Source of the DNA: Pseudomonadota bacterium
Lineage (GTDB): Bacteria > Pseudomonadota > Gammaproteobacteria > Steroidobacterales > Steroidobacteraceae
Direction of reading: 5' to 3'
Assembly: GCA_016704655.1 (NCBI GenBank)
Contig: JADIZR010000009.1
Span: 1-64,000, forward strand
DNA length: 64,000 bases
Made by a program: the position numbers and the translations under genes. The notes under the pieces are model-generated. The model did not search any database and had not been told where the DNA came from. It worked only from the letters and a program-made list of their open reading frames with translations. Each line of letters starts with the position of its first letter. The stretch's first letter is position 1. Of the stretch, positions 17,955-27,471 are shown in pieces.

Positions 17955-17984
17955 AAGAAAGGGCGGGTCGTTGCCGACCCGCCC
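17955..17984 (-). terminator. Terminator between two convergent TonB receptors
   Basis: A perfect 10-bp stem GGGCGGGTCG/CGACCCGCCC (17961-17970 and 17975-17984) with a 4-base loop. On the minus strand it is followed by TTTCTTTT, an intrinsic terminator for the receptor gene ending at 18016; on the plus strand only a short T pair follows, so it may act weakly in both directions. Confidence 0.85.
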
Positions 17985-18015
17985 TTGGCTCAACGCCATC
18001 CTGGCGCCGTACCGA

Positions 18016-20439
18016 CTAGAACTCCTGCGAGAACTTCAGGCCGATCGTGCGCGGACGCTGCGGCACGACGTAGACCTCCGATCCGCAGACCGTCTCTGCG
18101 CACTGCGCAAAGCGCGAGACCTGCGCGAGTTCGTCGAACACGTTCGACACGAACAGCTCGAGGCGCCAGCCGTCCCTGCCGAAGCCCGCCGCAATATCGG
18201 CAACCGTGTAGCTGGGCATGTTGCCGATGATGGAGTTCTCGAGGTCGCGGAGGTCGGTCCGCCGCTCGTCGGAGTAGACCACCGCACCCTGCACGTAGCT
18301 GTCGAAGGTCGCCAGCGGGAACTCGTAGCGCACCGTGGCGTTCGCCTTCCACTCCGGCGTGACGGGCAGCGGCGTGCCCTTACGGGCCTCCGGATCGGCG
18401 GTCGTGGGATTGCCATCTTCGTCGAAGCTCGGGCAATCGGGGCGCGTTTCGGGTTTGCCGCTGGTATCGACGAAGCCGCAGTAGTTTTCCGTCAGCTCCG
18501 AATCGAGCCAGGCGACGCCGGCCGAGATCCCGAGCTGGTCGGTGACCGCCCAGCTGACGTCCATTTCGATGCCGTCGATCTGCGCCGCACCGGCGTTGTT
18601 GATCTCCGTCAGGCCGTTGGCGCCGAGCAGCGAAAACTGGAAATCGTCCCACTCCTGGCTGAAGACCGCGCCGTTGAACCGCAGGCGGTTGTCGAACCAC
18701 GTAGTCTTCCAGCCCAGTTCGTAGTTCGTCAGCCAGTCTGCTTCGTACGGTGGCAGCGTGCCGCGGCGGTTGATGCCGCCCGGACGGAAGCCCTCGGAGT
18801 AAGTCGCGTACACCATTGCTTCTTCGGTGAACTTGTAGGTCAGGTTCACGCGCGGCGTCACGCCATCTTCCGTCGTGGTCTTGTCGAAGACCTTGCAGGG
18901 TGCGCCGTTGAACGTGTCTGGCGGCACCGGCCGCGAATTGCAGTAGCCCTCGCCGTAGGTCGTGTTGCCGCTGTAGCCGTCGTTGAAGCCGAAGAAGCCC
19001 TTCAGCGAGTTGTCGGACTCGAAGTAGCGTGCGCCGATCGTGCCCGACAGCTGGTCGGTGAAGTCGAAGGTGACCTCGCCGAACACGGCGAAGTCCTTGT
19101 CGACGCGCAACTGCTTGGTCAGCCAGATCGTGTCCTCCCAGCCCGTCACGCTGATCTGCGAGCCGAGGCCGTCAATCTTGTAGCGCTGCTGGATGTCGTG
19201 CTCCTGCCGCTGGTAGAAAAGGCCGCCGACGAAGCGGAAGCGCCGGTCCGCGTCGGACGACACGCGCAGTTCGTGCGTGTAGCGGTCGTAGCGGTCCTTG
19301 CCCTGGATGTACTGCGACGGGTCGATCAGGTCGTAGTTGTCGTCGTACCAGTAGGCGCCGTAGCCGTAGAGCGTGTCGTACCAGTACGAGTAATCGGAGT
19401 AGTCCGATTCCGTGTCGACGTCGCGCTTGAGGTACGAGCCCGCGTAGACCAGGTCGAGGTTCGCGACCTTGCCTTCGACGGTGAGCGCGGCCTGCGTCCA
19501 GCGGTCGTCCGACGTTTCCGGATAGCCGTGGGCTACTTTCATCTCGTCGATGGTCGAGTCGTAGGCCCAGCTGCCCTCTGTTGTCTGCAGCTGGGTCATC
19601 AACTGCGGCGTGATGGTCCAGTTGTCGGTGAGGTCGAGGCGCAGGGCGGCGCGGGCGCCGGAGGTAAAGGCTTCGTTGTAGTTGGTTTCGACGAAATCGG
19701 CGTTGTTCACCGTGATGCCCGACGTCGGGTAAGTGCGTTCGCGGTAGACATTGTCGATGTAACCGGCGTCGTGACGATGCCAACCGACGAGGCGGACTGC
19801 CGCGCGGTCGTTGAGTGGCAGGTTGACCATGCCTTCGGCCAGGTAGCCGAAGTCTCCGCCATCCACCGAATTCACTTCCAGGCCGTAGCTGGCGTCGAAT
19901 GCGGAAGAGTCCGGCCGGTTGGTGATGATGCGGAGCGTGCCCGCCTGCGAGCTCGCGCCGTACAGCGTGCCCTGCGGACCCGCGAGCGCTTCGACGCGCT
20001 GGATGTCGTACAGGTGCACGTCGAGCGCGCCCTGGATCGTCGTGATCGGCTGCTCGTCGAGATAGATGCCGACGCTCGGCAGCGAGCCCGAATGGTTGCC
20101 GTCACCGCCGCTCGCGACACCGCGCATGTAGACGGCCGCGAAGCCCGGGCCTAACGTCTGGTATGAGACGCTGGGCATGAATCTCACGTAGTCGTCGAAC
20201 CTCTGGATGTTCAGGTCCTGGAGCCTTTGCGTGCTGAAGGCCTGGATGCTCAGTGGTACGGACTGCAGGTCTTCCGTGCGCTTCTGCGCAGTGACGACGA
20301 TTTCCTCCAGGCCGCCGGACGTGGTCTGCGCGTAGGCGGACATGCCGGCGAGCAGCGTCGGCACGCTGGCTGCCAGCATTCGAACGGTAGACGGCCGGCC
20401 ATGCTGGCGCTGAAGTTTGCGTTTACGGCTACGGGTCAT
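18016..20439 (-). CDS. TonB-dependent outer-membrane receptor, operon with TPR-sulfotransferase
   Basis: 807 aa from the ATG at 20439 (MTRSRKRKLQRQHGR), with a long basic n-region, a hydrophobic core and cleavage near AYAQT. The TonB-box region LEEIVVTAQKRTEDLQ, the plug (RFDDYVRFMPSVSYQ, YMRGVASGG, LAGPQGTLYGASSQAGTLRI) and a large barrel follow, ending GLKFSQEF with the C-terminal Phe used for BAM assembly. The substrate is unknown. It lies 52 bp downstream of a TPR-sulfotransferase on the same strand, a pairing that suggests uptake of, or response to, a sulfated or polysaccharide-like ligand; this is inference. Confidence 0.92.
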   Translation of the reverse strand: MTRSRKRKLQRQHGRPSTVRMLAASVPTLLAGMSAYAQTTSGGLEEIVVTAQKRTEDLQSVPLSIQAFSTQRLQDLNIQRFDDYVRFMPSVSYQTLGPGFAAVYMRGVASGGDGNHSGSLPSVGIYLDEQPITTIQGALDVHLYDIQRVEALAGPQGTLYGASSQAGTLRIITNRPDSSAFDASYGLEVNSVDGGDFGYLAEGMVNLPLNDRAAVRLVGWHRHDAGYIDNVYRERTYPTSGITVNNADFVETNYNEAFTSGARAALRLDLTDNWTITPQLMTQLQTTEGSWAYDSTIDEMKVAHGYPETSDDRWTQAALTVEGKVANLDLVYAGSYLKRDVDTESDYSDYSYWYDTLYGYGAYWYDDNYDLIDPSQYIQGKDRYDRYTHELRVSSDADRRFRFVGGLFYQRQEHDIQQRYKIDGLGSQISVTGWEDTIWLTKQLRVDKDFAVFGEVTFDFTDQLSGTIGARYFESDNSLKGFFGFNDGYSGNTTYGEGYCNSRPVPPDTFNGAPCKVFDKTTTEDGVTPRVNLTYKFTEEAMVYATYSEGFRPGGINRRGTLPPYEADWLTNYELGWKTTWFDNRLRFNGAVFSQEWDDFQFSLLGANGLTEINNAGAAQIDGIEMDVSWAVTDQLGISAGVAWLDSELTENYCGFVDTSGKPETRPDCPSFDEDGNPTTADPEARKGTPLPVTPEWKANATVRYEFPLATFDSYVQGAVVYSDERRTDLRDLENSIIGNMPSYTVADIAAGFGRDGWRLELFVSNVFDELAQVSRFAQCAETVCGSEVYVVPQRPRTIGLKFSQEF

Positions 20440-20491
20440 TTTGGATCGGACTCCCTGAGTGATGCGCCCGTGGGCGGGCGCGTGAATGCAT

Positions 20492-22513
20492 TCATGCCAG
20501 CGGTGGCGCTGCGGGGTAAGCGTGGAGCACGGGACCGAGCGCGGCCTTGAGCGGGTCGAGCCAGGGTTCGTAGTGCCGCCAGTGGTCGAGTGCGTCCCGG
20601 AAAATCGGCTGGCGCACTTGTTCGGAACTCGCCGTGCGGACCGCACGTTCGTTCTCGTAGAAGCGCAGGCAAGTGGCCTCGAACGGCAAGCCGCAGTACT
20701 CGAGCAACCGGCGCACCTCGCTCTCGGTGTCGTCGACCATGCGCTCGTAGATCACGCGGTGGACGCGGCCGGGCAGCACGGCATCGTAATGCGCCATCAG
20801 CGTGACGTAGTCGGCATAGTAGCGGCCGATGTCGTCGAGCGAATAACTGAAGTTCTGGCCGCGCGCGAAGTGCTGCTTGAAACCGGAGAAGCAGCAGCTC
20901 AACGGGTGACGCCGCGTGTCGATGATCCTGGCATTCGGCAGCATCAGGTGGATGAGCCCGACGTGCGCCCAGTTGTTCGGCAACTTGTCGATGAAGAAGG
21001 GCGCGTCGGTCTTGCGCTGGATGCGGGTCTGCCGCAGGTAGCGCTCGCCGAGTTCGCGCAACGCGCCAGGCTCCAGCGACTCGAGCACCTCCGGGTACTT
21101 CGAGACCTCCGAGCGCCGGTTACGGCCACTCAGTTCCTTGACGATGCCGATGAGGTCCGGCAATTCCATGGTGCCTTCGATCGCCGAATGACTCGACAGG
21201 ATCTGCTCTACCAGCGTCGAGCCCGAACGCGGCAGCCCCACGACGAAAATCGGATCGGGCGCAGTGCACCCCACGCCGCGGCGCGCCGCAAAGAACCCTG
21301 GCGTGAACAGCGCACGTGAACGGCGGACGTTTTCGGTGACCGTGGCGCTGTCGTAGGGCACGACTTCCTTGCGCAGCCGATTGCCTGACGCGTAGTGGTG
21401 AAACGAGTCTGCGTAGTCCGTCGCGTCTTCGGCAGCCTTGCCGAGCGCGAAGTGGAAGTGGAAGCGATCCTCCTGGGTGAGGTCGCTGCGTTCGAGCTGC
21501 GCACGCATCGCGGCGACGTCGGACTCGGTGAAGCGAAACGTCTTCAGGTTCGCGAGACTCCAGTAAGCCTCGCCGAGACGCGGCTCGAGCTCGATCGACT
21601 TGCGATACGCCGCAATCGATTCATCCTGTCGTCCCGCGGTCTTGAGCGCGTGGCCGTAGCTGAGCCAGACCCTGGCCTGCAGCGCGTACTCGCGCAGTAA
21701 TTGCTCGTAGAGACGGATGGCTGCGTCGTATTCGCCGACACGTGCCAACACGGTGGCTTTCAGGTTGCGGAAACTCGGGCTGCGCGGTTCGGTGGCGAGC
21801 AACTGGTCGATCTGTGCCAGTGCCTCGACCGGCCTGTTGTTCCGATGCAGGACCACGGCATAGTTGTGGCGCGCCGCCCTGAAGCCCGGCGCCAGTTCCA
21901 GGCAGCGGGTCAGCAGGTTCTCGGCGTCGCTGTAGCGCCCGATGCGCGAGGCGATCTCGGCCAGCATGCGGATGGCAGCCACGTCAGTTGGAAACTGCTG
22001 CAGGTGACTGCGCAGCAACGGCTCGGCGACGGCGATGCGACCTTCGGCCAGTGCCAGCGCAGGTTCCATGAGCCGGGGATCGCGCGTCGAATTGCGAATG
22101 TGGTTGGCGTAGGCCTGGTCGGCGCCTGCGGTATCACCCATCGCATACAGGTGATCACCCAGGGCGCGCCAGGCATCGGCCATCGTCGGTTGCAGGCGCA
22201 CGGCCGTACGCAACGCCGCGACGGCTTCCTCGCCGCGCCCGGCATCGCCAAGCGCCAGCCCGAGTTCACGTTGTGCGGCTGCCCAGCGCGGTTGCGAGGC
22301 GGCCAGCGGCTCGAGGATGCGCAATGCGTCTGCGACGTCGTTCGATCGCCGCCGGGCCATCGCCAGCAGCAGCGTCGCGGCAGGGTGATTCGGAACCGCG
22401 CCGAGGATCTCGCGTGCCTGCTCGGCAGCCAGACTCGGCTGGGACACGAGCAGCTTTTCGGCGTGGGCCAGCGCCACGTCTAGAGTTCCCACGGGTTCCG
22501 GCCCGCTCGTCAT
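20492..22513 (-). CDS. TPR-repeat sulfotransferase
   Basis: 673 aa. The N-terminal ~390 residues are tandem tetratricopeptide repeats (for example WRALGDHLYAMGDTAGADQAY and ARVWLSYGHALKTAGRQDESI). From about residue 410 comes a sulfotransferase domain: the 5'-phosphosulfate loop is PIFVVGLPRSGSTLVEQIL, and the 3'-phosphate region is DTRRHPLSCCFSGF. This architecture is like eukaryotic tyrosylprotein sulfotransferase-type domains and is widespread in marine and soil proteobacteria, though substrates are not established. No signal peptide is seen, so it is probably cytoplasmic and uses PAPS. It precedes the TonB receptor gene. Confidence 0.9.
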   Translation of the reverse strand: MTSGPEPVGTLDVALAHAEKLLVSQPSLAAEQAREILGAVPNHPAATLLLAMARRRSNDVADALRILEPLAASQPRWAAAQRELGLALGDAGRGEEAVAALRTAVRLQPTMADAWRALGDHLYAMGDTAGADQAYANHIRNSTRDPRLMEPALALAEGRIAVAEPLLRSHLQQFPTDVAAIRMLAEIASRIGRYSDAENLLTRCLELAPGFRAARHNYAVVLHRNNRPVEALAQIDQLLATEPRSPSFRNLKATVLARVGEYDAAIRLYEQLLREYALQARVWLSYGHALKTAGRQDESIAAYRKSIELEPRLGEAYWSLANLKTFRFTESDVAAMRAQLERSDLTQEDRFHFHFALGKAAEDATDYADSFHHYASGNRLRKEVVPYDSATVTENVRRSRALFTPGFFAARRGVGCTAPDPIFVVGLPRSGSTLVEQILSSHSAIEGTMELPDLIGIVKELSGRNRRSEVSKYPEVLESLEPGALRELGERYLRQTRIQRKTDAPFFIDKLPNNWAHVGLIHLMLPNARIIDTRRHPLSCCFSGFKQHFARGQNFSYSLDDIGRYYADYVTLMAHYDAVLPGRVHRVIYERMVDDTESEVRRLLEYCGLPFEATCLRFYENERAVRTASSEQVRQPIFRDALDHWRHYEPWLDPLKAALGPVLHAYPAAPPLA

Positions 22514-22626
22514 CCACAGCCCCCGTGTTTTGACACCACAGCGGGCGAATGAAAGACTGCTGTGCAGCCAATGTCAAACACCTGTTGGCATTTTGGCTCC
22601 ACATGTTGCTTGGAGGCGACAAACCG

Positions 22627-24036
22627 ATGTTGAACGGTTTTTATTCAGCACAGCGATGTCGCGGAAACGTGCCGCATGCACCGCCAGGGCGCACGGCAGG
22701 GGTCGCTTCGTGGCTGACTGCGACCGGGCTTGTGACCGGACTGTCTGCTGTCGCGGCGACGCCAACACCCGTCGTGTCGGCAGTGCCCTACCTGGCCGAT
22801 TCCGGTTCCGTGGCTGTCCGGTGCGGCAGGTTGATCGACGGCGTGGCTGCCCGGACGCAAGGCCCTGCGACCGTCGTCATACGCAGCGGTCGCGTCGACT
22901 CGGTGCAACCGGGCGCGGTGGCGCCTGCTGGCATGCCCGTCGTTGATCTCAACCAGTACACCTGCCTGCCCGGGTTGATCGACATGCACACGCACCTCTC
23001 GGACAGCGGGCACGAGACGGCCGACCTCAGCGTCTATTACAAGCGCACGCAGGCGGAGCAGGGCGCGATAGCGCGGGAAAGCGCCCGCGCGACGTTGCTC
23101 GCCGGGTTCACCGGGGCGCGCGACGTCGGCACGTACATCGCCTGGGTCGATCGCGACCTGCGCGACGCGATCAATCAGGGCCACGCGGTGGGGCCGCGCA
23201 TGCAGGTCGCGGGTTATTACCTGACGATCCCTGCCGGCGGCGGCGACCTCGTCATTCCCGGCCATGCTGAAGCGGAAATCCCGCCGCAGGTGCGCATGGG
23301 CGTCGCGCGAGGGCCCGAACAGTTCCGGCAGAAGGCCGAGCAGGCCGTCGCGGGCGGTGCCGACTTGCTCAAGATCATCGCGTCCGGCGCCGTGCTCGCG
23401 TTTGGCGGTGTGCCGGGCGAGCGTGAAATGCTGCCCGAGGAGATCAAGGCCGTCGTCGACGTGGCGCATGCCCACGACAAAAAGGTTTCTGCGCACGCGC
23501 ACGGCGCACGGTCGATCAAGGATGCGATCCTCGCCGGCGCCGACACGATCGAACACGCATCGCTGATCGACGACGAGGGCGTCCGGCTCGCAAAGGAGCA
23601 TGGCACCGCGCTGTCGATGGATGTCTACAACGGCGACTGGATCGACACCGTCGGTCGCGCAGAAAAGTGGCCCGAGGAATTCCTGCGCAAGAATGTCGAG
23701 ACGACCGAAGCGCAACGCCAGGGCTTCACCAGGGCGCACGCCGCGGGCGTCGACATCGTCTACGGCACGGACGCCGCCGTGTATCCGCATGGGCTCAATG
23801 CGCGCCAGTTTCCGATCATGGTCCAGCGCGGGATGACGCCAATGGAGGCCATTCAGTCGGCGACTTCACTGGCCGCAAAGCACCTGGGTTGGGCGGATCG
23901 CGTCGGCAGCCTGCAGCCGGGTCGTTTCGGCGACCTCATCGCGGTCAAGGGCGATCCGCTCGTCGACGTGACGCGGCTCCAGGATGTGGCCGTCGTGATC
24001 AAAGGCGGGCTCGCCTTCAAACTGCCGGCGGAGTGA
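22627..24036 (+). CDS. Exported metal-dependent amidohydrolase
   Basis: About 469 aa from the ATG at 22627, chosen because GGAGG lies 9 bases upstream. A long N-terminal signal region ends around VAATPT. The amidohydrolase core shows every metal ligand: GLIDMHTHLSD (HxH), the carbamylated-Lys segment DLLKIIASG, SAHAHGARS, TIEHASLID and YGTDAAVYPHG. This group includes imidazolonepropionase-like and Xaa-Pro/Xaa-Arg dipeptidases (the Sgx9260 type). Likely role: periplasmic hydrolysis of an N-acyl amino acid or dipeptide. The substrate is undetermined. Two hydrolase/ATPase genes follow immediately. Confidence 0.88.
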   Translation: MLNGFYSAQRCRGNVPHAPPGRTAGVASWLTATGLVTGLSAVAATPTPVVSAVPYLADSGSVAVRCGRLIDGVAARTQGPATVVIRSGRVDSVQPGAVAPAGMPVVDLNQYTCLPGLIDMHTHLSDSGHETADLSVYYKRTQAEQGAIARESARATLLAGFTGARDVGTYIAWVDRDLRDAINQGHAVGPRMQVAGYYLTIPAGGGDLVIPGHAEAEIPPQVRMGVARGPEQFRQKAEQAVAGGADLLKIIASGAVLAFGGVPGEREMLPEEIKAVVDVAHAHDKKVSAHAHGARSIKDAILAGADTIEHASLIDDEGVRLAKEHGTALSMDVYNGDWIDTVGRAEKWPEEFLRKNVETTEAQRQGFTRAHAAGVDIVYGTDAAVYPHGLNARQFPIMVQRGMTPMEAIQSATSLAAKHLGWADRVGSLQPGRFGDLIAVKGDPLVDVTRLQDVAVVIKGGLAFKLPAE

Positions 24037-24040
24037 AGCG

Positions 24041-24913
24041 GTGGCGGTCGGGATTGACCTGCACGGCTTGTTCGCGCCCGCCGCAACCGGCAGCGTGCTG
24101 CGGCTCGCGCCGAACCTGCAGCGGCTCGTCGCTCCCAATCCCAGCCCGTTGACCGGACCGGGCACGAACACCTACGTGGTCGGGTCCGGCCCGCATTACC
24201 TGGTGATCGATCCCGGTCCCGACGATAAGACGCACGTCGACCGCATCCTGATGGCCACGAATGGTCGCATCAGCCACGTGCTCTGCACTCATTCGCATCC
24301 GGATCATTCGCCCGGCGCAGCGGCCCTCAAGGCGCGCACGCAGGCTGTCGTGCTGGGGCAGCCGGCGCCGCACGACGAACACCAGGATGATTCCTACCGT
24401 CCCGACCGGACGCTCGACGACGGCGATTTCGTCGAGGTGTCGGGCGCGGGGGTTCGTGCGCTCCACACGCCGGGGCACGCCTCGAACCACGTCTGCCTGC
24501 TCCTCGAACCGGAGGGTTGGCTGCTGACCGGCGATCACCTGATGAACGGCTCGACCGTCGTCATCCTGCCGCCGGACGGGTCCATGCGCCTGTACCTGGA
24601 ATCGTTGCGGCGCCTGCGCACGCTGCCACTCACGGCGTTGCTGCCGGGGCACGGCGCCGTAATGCCGGATCCACTGGGCGAGATCGATCGGGTGATCGCC
24701 CATCGACTGCAGCGCGAGCGCAAAGTGGTGGCTGGCCTGCTGCAAACGGGTGGCACCGCCACGCTCGACGAACTGGTGCCGATCGTATACGCGGACACGC
24801 CGGTCGCATTGCATCCGCTGGCGCGCTATTCGCTGCTCGCCCACCTGCAGAAGCTGCTCGAGGAACGGCGCGTCGCGCAGGTCGGCGAACGCTGGACATG
24901 GCTCGCGGCGTGA
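24041..24913 (+). CDS. Metallo-beta-lactamase-fold hydrolase (LACTB2-like)
   Basis: 290 aa from a GTG 4 bases after the amidohydrolase stop. Metal motif THSHPDHSPG (near residue 85), a later His in HTPGHASNH, Asp in LLTGDHLM and a distal His in LPGHGAVM complete the binuclear site. PNPSPLTGPGTNTYVVG at the start is typical of the LACTB2/RNase-like group. A small winged-helix-like C-terminal domain (residues ~225-290) is also typical of that group. The substrate is unknown. It overlaps the ABC ATPase gene by up to 16 bp. Confidence 0.88.
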   Translation: MAVGIDLHGLFAPAATGSVLRLAPNLQRLVAPNPSPLTGPGTNTYVVGSGPHYLVIDPGPDDKTHVDRILMATNGRISHVLCTHSHPDHSPGAAALKARTQAVVLGQPAPHDEHQDDSYRPDRTLDDGDFVEVSGAGVRALHTPGHASNHVCLLLEPEGWLLTGDHLMNGSTVVILPPDGSMRLYLESLRRLRTLPLTALLPGHGAVMPDPLGEIDRVIAHRLQRERKVVAGLLQTGGTATLDELVPIVYADTPVALHPLARYSLLAHLQKLLEERRVAQVGERWTWLAA

Positions 24914-26421
24914 GTCGGGCCGTGCGGGCCGGACGCAGGCTCGAGCGCATCGAAGTTCGCAACGCGAGTGTCCGGCTCGACGGGCACTGGGCCTTGCGCG
25001 ATATTTCAATCGACATTCGTGCTGGCGAGCGCTGGTTGCTGCTTGGCCCGATTGGCGCCGGCAAGACTGTGCTGCTCAAGCTGCTGCGCGGCGACGTCTG
25101 GCCGACGCCCACAGGACGCGAAACCCGTCGTTATCACCTGCGCGATGGCGAAGTGCTCGCGCAGCCGCTGTTTGCGGCTGAACGCATCGCCTACCTCGGT
25201 CCCGAGCGGCAGGATCGGTACGTACGCTACGAATCGCAGCTCGACGTCGCACGAGTCGCGCTCACGGGCTGCGACGATTCCGACTTGCCGCTGCAACCCG
25301 CAACCCCCACGCAACAGCGACGCATCCGGCAGGTGCTGCAGCAGGTGGGGCTGGCCGGTTACGCGTCGCGAACATTCCTGTCGCTGTCGTACGGCCAGCG
25401 CCGCCGCGTGCTGCTGGCGCGCGCGTTCGTGCGCGAACCCGACGTGCTCCTTCTCGACGAGGCGCTGAACGGTCTCGACGTCAAAGGGCGCGCAGCATTC
25501 CTGCGCGCCTTGCGGCTGGCGTCGTCGCCACGGACGGCGTGGATACTGACGAGTCATCGGCGCGGCGACGCGCCCGCGGGGCTTACTCACGTCGCGCGTA
25601 TTGGCCACGGCTGCATCGAAGACGTCACGGACCTGCGCGTCGGCACCGTCGATCCATCCGCGTTGCGACTCGAAGCGCGACCAGGGATCGCGCCGACATT
25701 GCAGCGCAACGCATCCGGTGTGAGCGTCGGCGCGGGCACGATTCGCCCGGTGAAGCCGCTGTTGCGATTGCAGCGGGCCGCGGTGTATCGGGAGGAGCAA
25801 TGCGTCATCGGCACGTTCGCCTGGACGCTCGAGCGCGGCCAGCACTGGTGCCTGCGCGGCGCCAACGGGTCAGGCAAGTCCACGTTCATTGCGCTTCTCT
25901 ACGGGGATCTCTGGCCCGCGCATGGCGGCAAGCTCGAGCGTTACTGGTCCGCGGTCGATGACTGGAAGGCGAGGATCGGGTTCGTGTCGCCGGAGTTGCA
26001 GGCGCGGTATGCCGCCACGGGATGCACGGTCGAACAGATCGTCGCATCCGGGTTTTATGCCAGCATCGGCTTGAACGAGTGGCCGACCGCAGCGGAGTTA
26101 CGACGCGTGCGGCGTGAATTGCGCGCGTGGGACCTGGCGGACCTGGCCGCGCGACAGGCGCGCGAGTTGTCGTATGGCCAGCTGCGCCTGGCGCTGGTTG
26201 CGCGCGCGTTCGTGCGTTCACGCCGGCTGTGGCTGCTCGACGAACCGTTCGACGGCCTCGATGCCGACGCGCGGCAGCGGTTTCGGGCACGGCTGGATGG
26301 CGCGGTGAGCCGTGGCGCGACCGTGGTGATGGCCACCCATCACGAGGAGGACGTGCCGGGCTACGTGACCCGCGTGCTGACACTGCGGCGCGGCCGCGCG
26401 CCGGTCATCACAAATCGGTAA
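24898..26421 (+). CDS. Tandem ABC ATPase (ModF-like)
   Basis: 507 aa from the ATG at 24898; a GTG at 24910 overlapping the upstream stop is an alternative. Two complete ATP-binding cassettes: first with GPIGAGKT, signature LSYGQRRRV and Walker B VLLLDEALNG; second with GANGSGKS, signature LSYGQLRLA and LWLLDEPFDG. No membrane segments. The arrangement, length and SYGQ-type signatures match ModF/PhrA of E. coli and its relatives, whose function is not firmly established (it neighbours molybdate transport in some genomes). No permease gene is adjacent, so a stand-alone regulatory or repair-type role is possible. Confidence 0.85.
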   Translation: MARGVSRAVRAGRRLERIEVRNASVRLDGHWALRDISIDIRAGERWLLLGPIGAGKTVLLKLLRGDVWPTPTGRETRRYHLRDGEVLAQPLFAAERIAYLGPERQDRYVRYESQLDVARVALTGCDDSDLPLQPATPTQQRRIRQVLQQVGLAGYASRTFLSLSYGQRRRVLLARAFVREPDVLLLDEALNGLDVKGRAAFLRALRLASSPRTAWILTSHRRGDAPAGLTHVARIGHGCIEDVTDLRVGTVDPSALRLEARPGIAPTLQRNASGVSVGAGTIRPVKPLLRLQRAAVYREEQCVIGTFAWTLERGQHWCLRGANGSGKSTFIALLYGDLWPAHGGKLERYWSAVDDWKARIGFVSPELQARYAATGCTVEQIVASGFYASIGLNEWPTAAELRRVRRELRAWDLADLAARQARELSYGQLRLALVARAFVRSRRLWLLDEPFDGLDADARQRFRARLDGAVSRGATVVMATHHEEDVPGYVTRVLTLRRGRAPVITNR

Positions 26422-26458
26422 GTGCACGGCCGCGGCGGGTGCGCGGCGATGCCGGGCA

Positions 26459-27367
26459 TCAGAGCGGAATTACCGCCTCGCAGACGATCACGGCGTCGCC
26501 GGTCACGCGCACGCCGGTGGCGCGCTTGCCGCTGCAGGTCACCGTGACTTCGACGCGGCCCGGCCGATCGACGAAGCGGCCCTGCAGCCCTACGAACGAC
26601 GCCTTGCCTGCCGTCGGAGTCAGCAACCCGTTGTGCAACAGGTACACGCCAAGCATGCCGTGTGCGTTGCCGCTGACCGGATCCTCGGGCACGCCGATGA
26701 CCGGGCAGAACATGCGCGACTCTGTGGTCATCGGGTCCGACCCTGGCTTGACCGCAAAGACGAAGAAGCCGTCCGCGCCGACGTGCGACGTGAGGTGAAT
26801 CAACTGGTCCATCTGCGGCTGCAGCGAGTCGAGCGTGTCCGGCGACTGCAGGCCAAGCAGCAGGCGCGAATTCGCCGTGCTCATCACCTGCACCGGGCAG
26901 GCCGGATGCAGGCTCGACGAACTGATGCCGAGCGCATCGAGCACCGGGCCCAGGCGTTCTTCCGGCACGATCGGGCCGAACGTCGCGGGTGTCTGGTCGA
27001 TCGTGACGCGGAGATTGGGCGGCTTGCCGCTCACCTCGACGCCGACGATGCCTGCCGCCGATTTCTGGCGGACCTTGCCACGCGGCACGCCGTCGGCCAT
27101 CGCACGCACGTAGTGCGCGGCGACGGTCGCATGACCGACGAAGCCGACTTCGCGGCGTGGCGAAAAGAATCGCAGCTCGACGTCGAAGTCGGGTGAATCC
27201 GAACCGAGCACGAAGGCCACTTCGAAGCCAGCCAGCTCGCGCGCAATGCGGCGCATCTCCTGCTCCTCGAGCACGTCCGCATCGAGCACAACCGCGGCGG
27301 GGTTGCCGCAGAAGCGCTCCTGCGTAAAGGCATCGACGAGGAACAGACGGCATTTGCGCTGAGACAT
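26459..27367 (-). CDS. PhzF/YddE family isomerase-like protein
   Basis: 302 aa with the PhzF family landmarks: VDAFTQERFCGNPAAVV at the start (the catalytic Glu lies in the following repeat), FFSPRREVGFVGHATVAA near residue 68, and the second-lobe EDPVSGNAHGMLGVYL near residue 227. The fold is two diaminopimelate-epimerase-like lobes. PhzF itself isomerises a phenazine precursor, but most family members, including this one, have unknown substrates and no phenazine genes are nearby. Its start faces the thiamine riboswitch operon, so promoters are divergent. Confidence 0.9.
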   Translation of the reverse strand: MSQRKCRLFLVDAFTQERFCGNPAAVVLDADVLEEQEMRRIARELAGFEVAFVLGSDSPDFDVELRFFSPRREVGFVGHATVAAHYVRAMADGVPRGKVRQKSAAGIVGVEVSGKPPNLRVTIDQTPATFGPIVPEERLGPVLDALGISSSSLHPACPVQVMSTANSRLLLGLQSPDTLDSLQPQMDQLIHLTSHVGADGFFVFAVKPGSDPMTTESRMFCPVIGVPEDPVSGNAHGMLGVYLLHNGLLTPTAGKASFVGLQGRFVDRPGRVEVTVTCSGKRATGVRVTGDAVIVCEAVIPL

Positions 27368-27463
27368 GGTGGCAGCAGGCTTCCGGGGCTTTGAGAACGG
27401 GCATTAGTGCCCAGCCGCTGCGTCCCGTCAACATTTTCAGGTCATCGCGTCGCGTTTGAGCCC

Positions 27464-27469
27464 TATAAT
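27464..27469 (+). promoter_or_regulatory. Candidate -10 box of the thiamine operon
   Basis: A consensus TATAAT lies 3-8 bases before the 5' strand of the riboswitch closing helix, which is the position expected for a transcript that begins at the aptamer. No good -35 hexamer is visible at 16-18 bases upstream. Confidence 0.6.
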
Positions 27470-27471
27470 TC

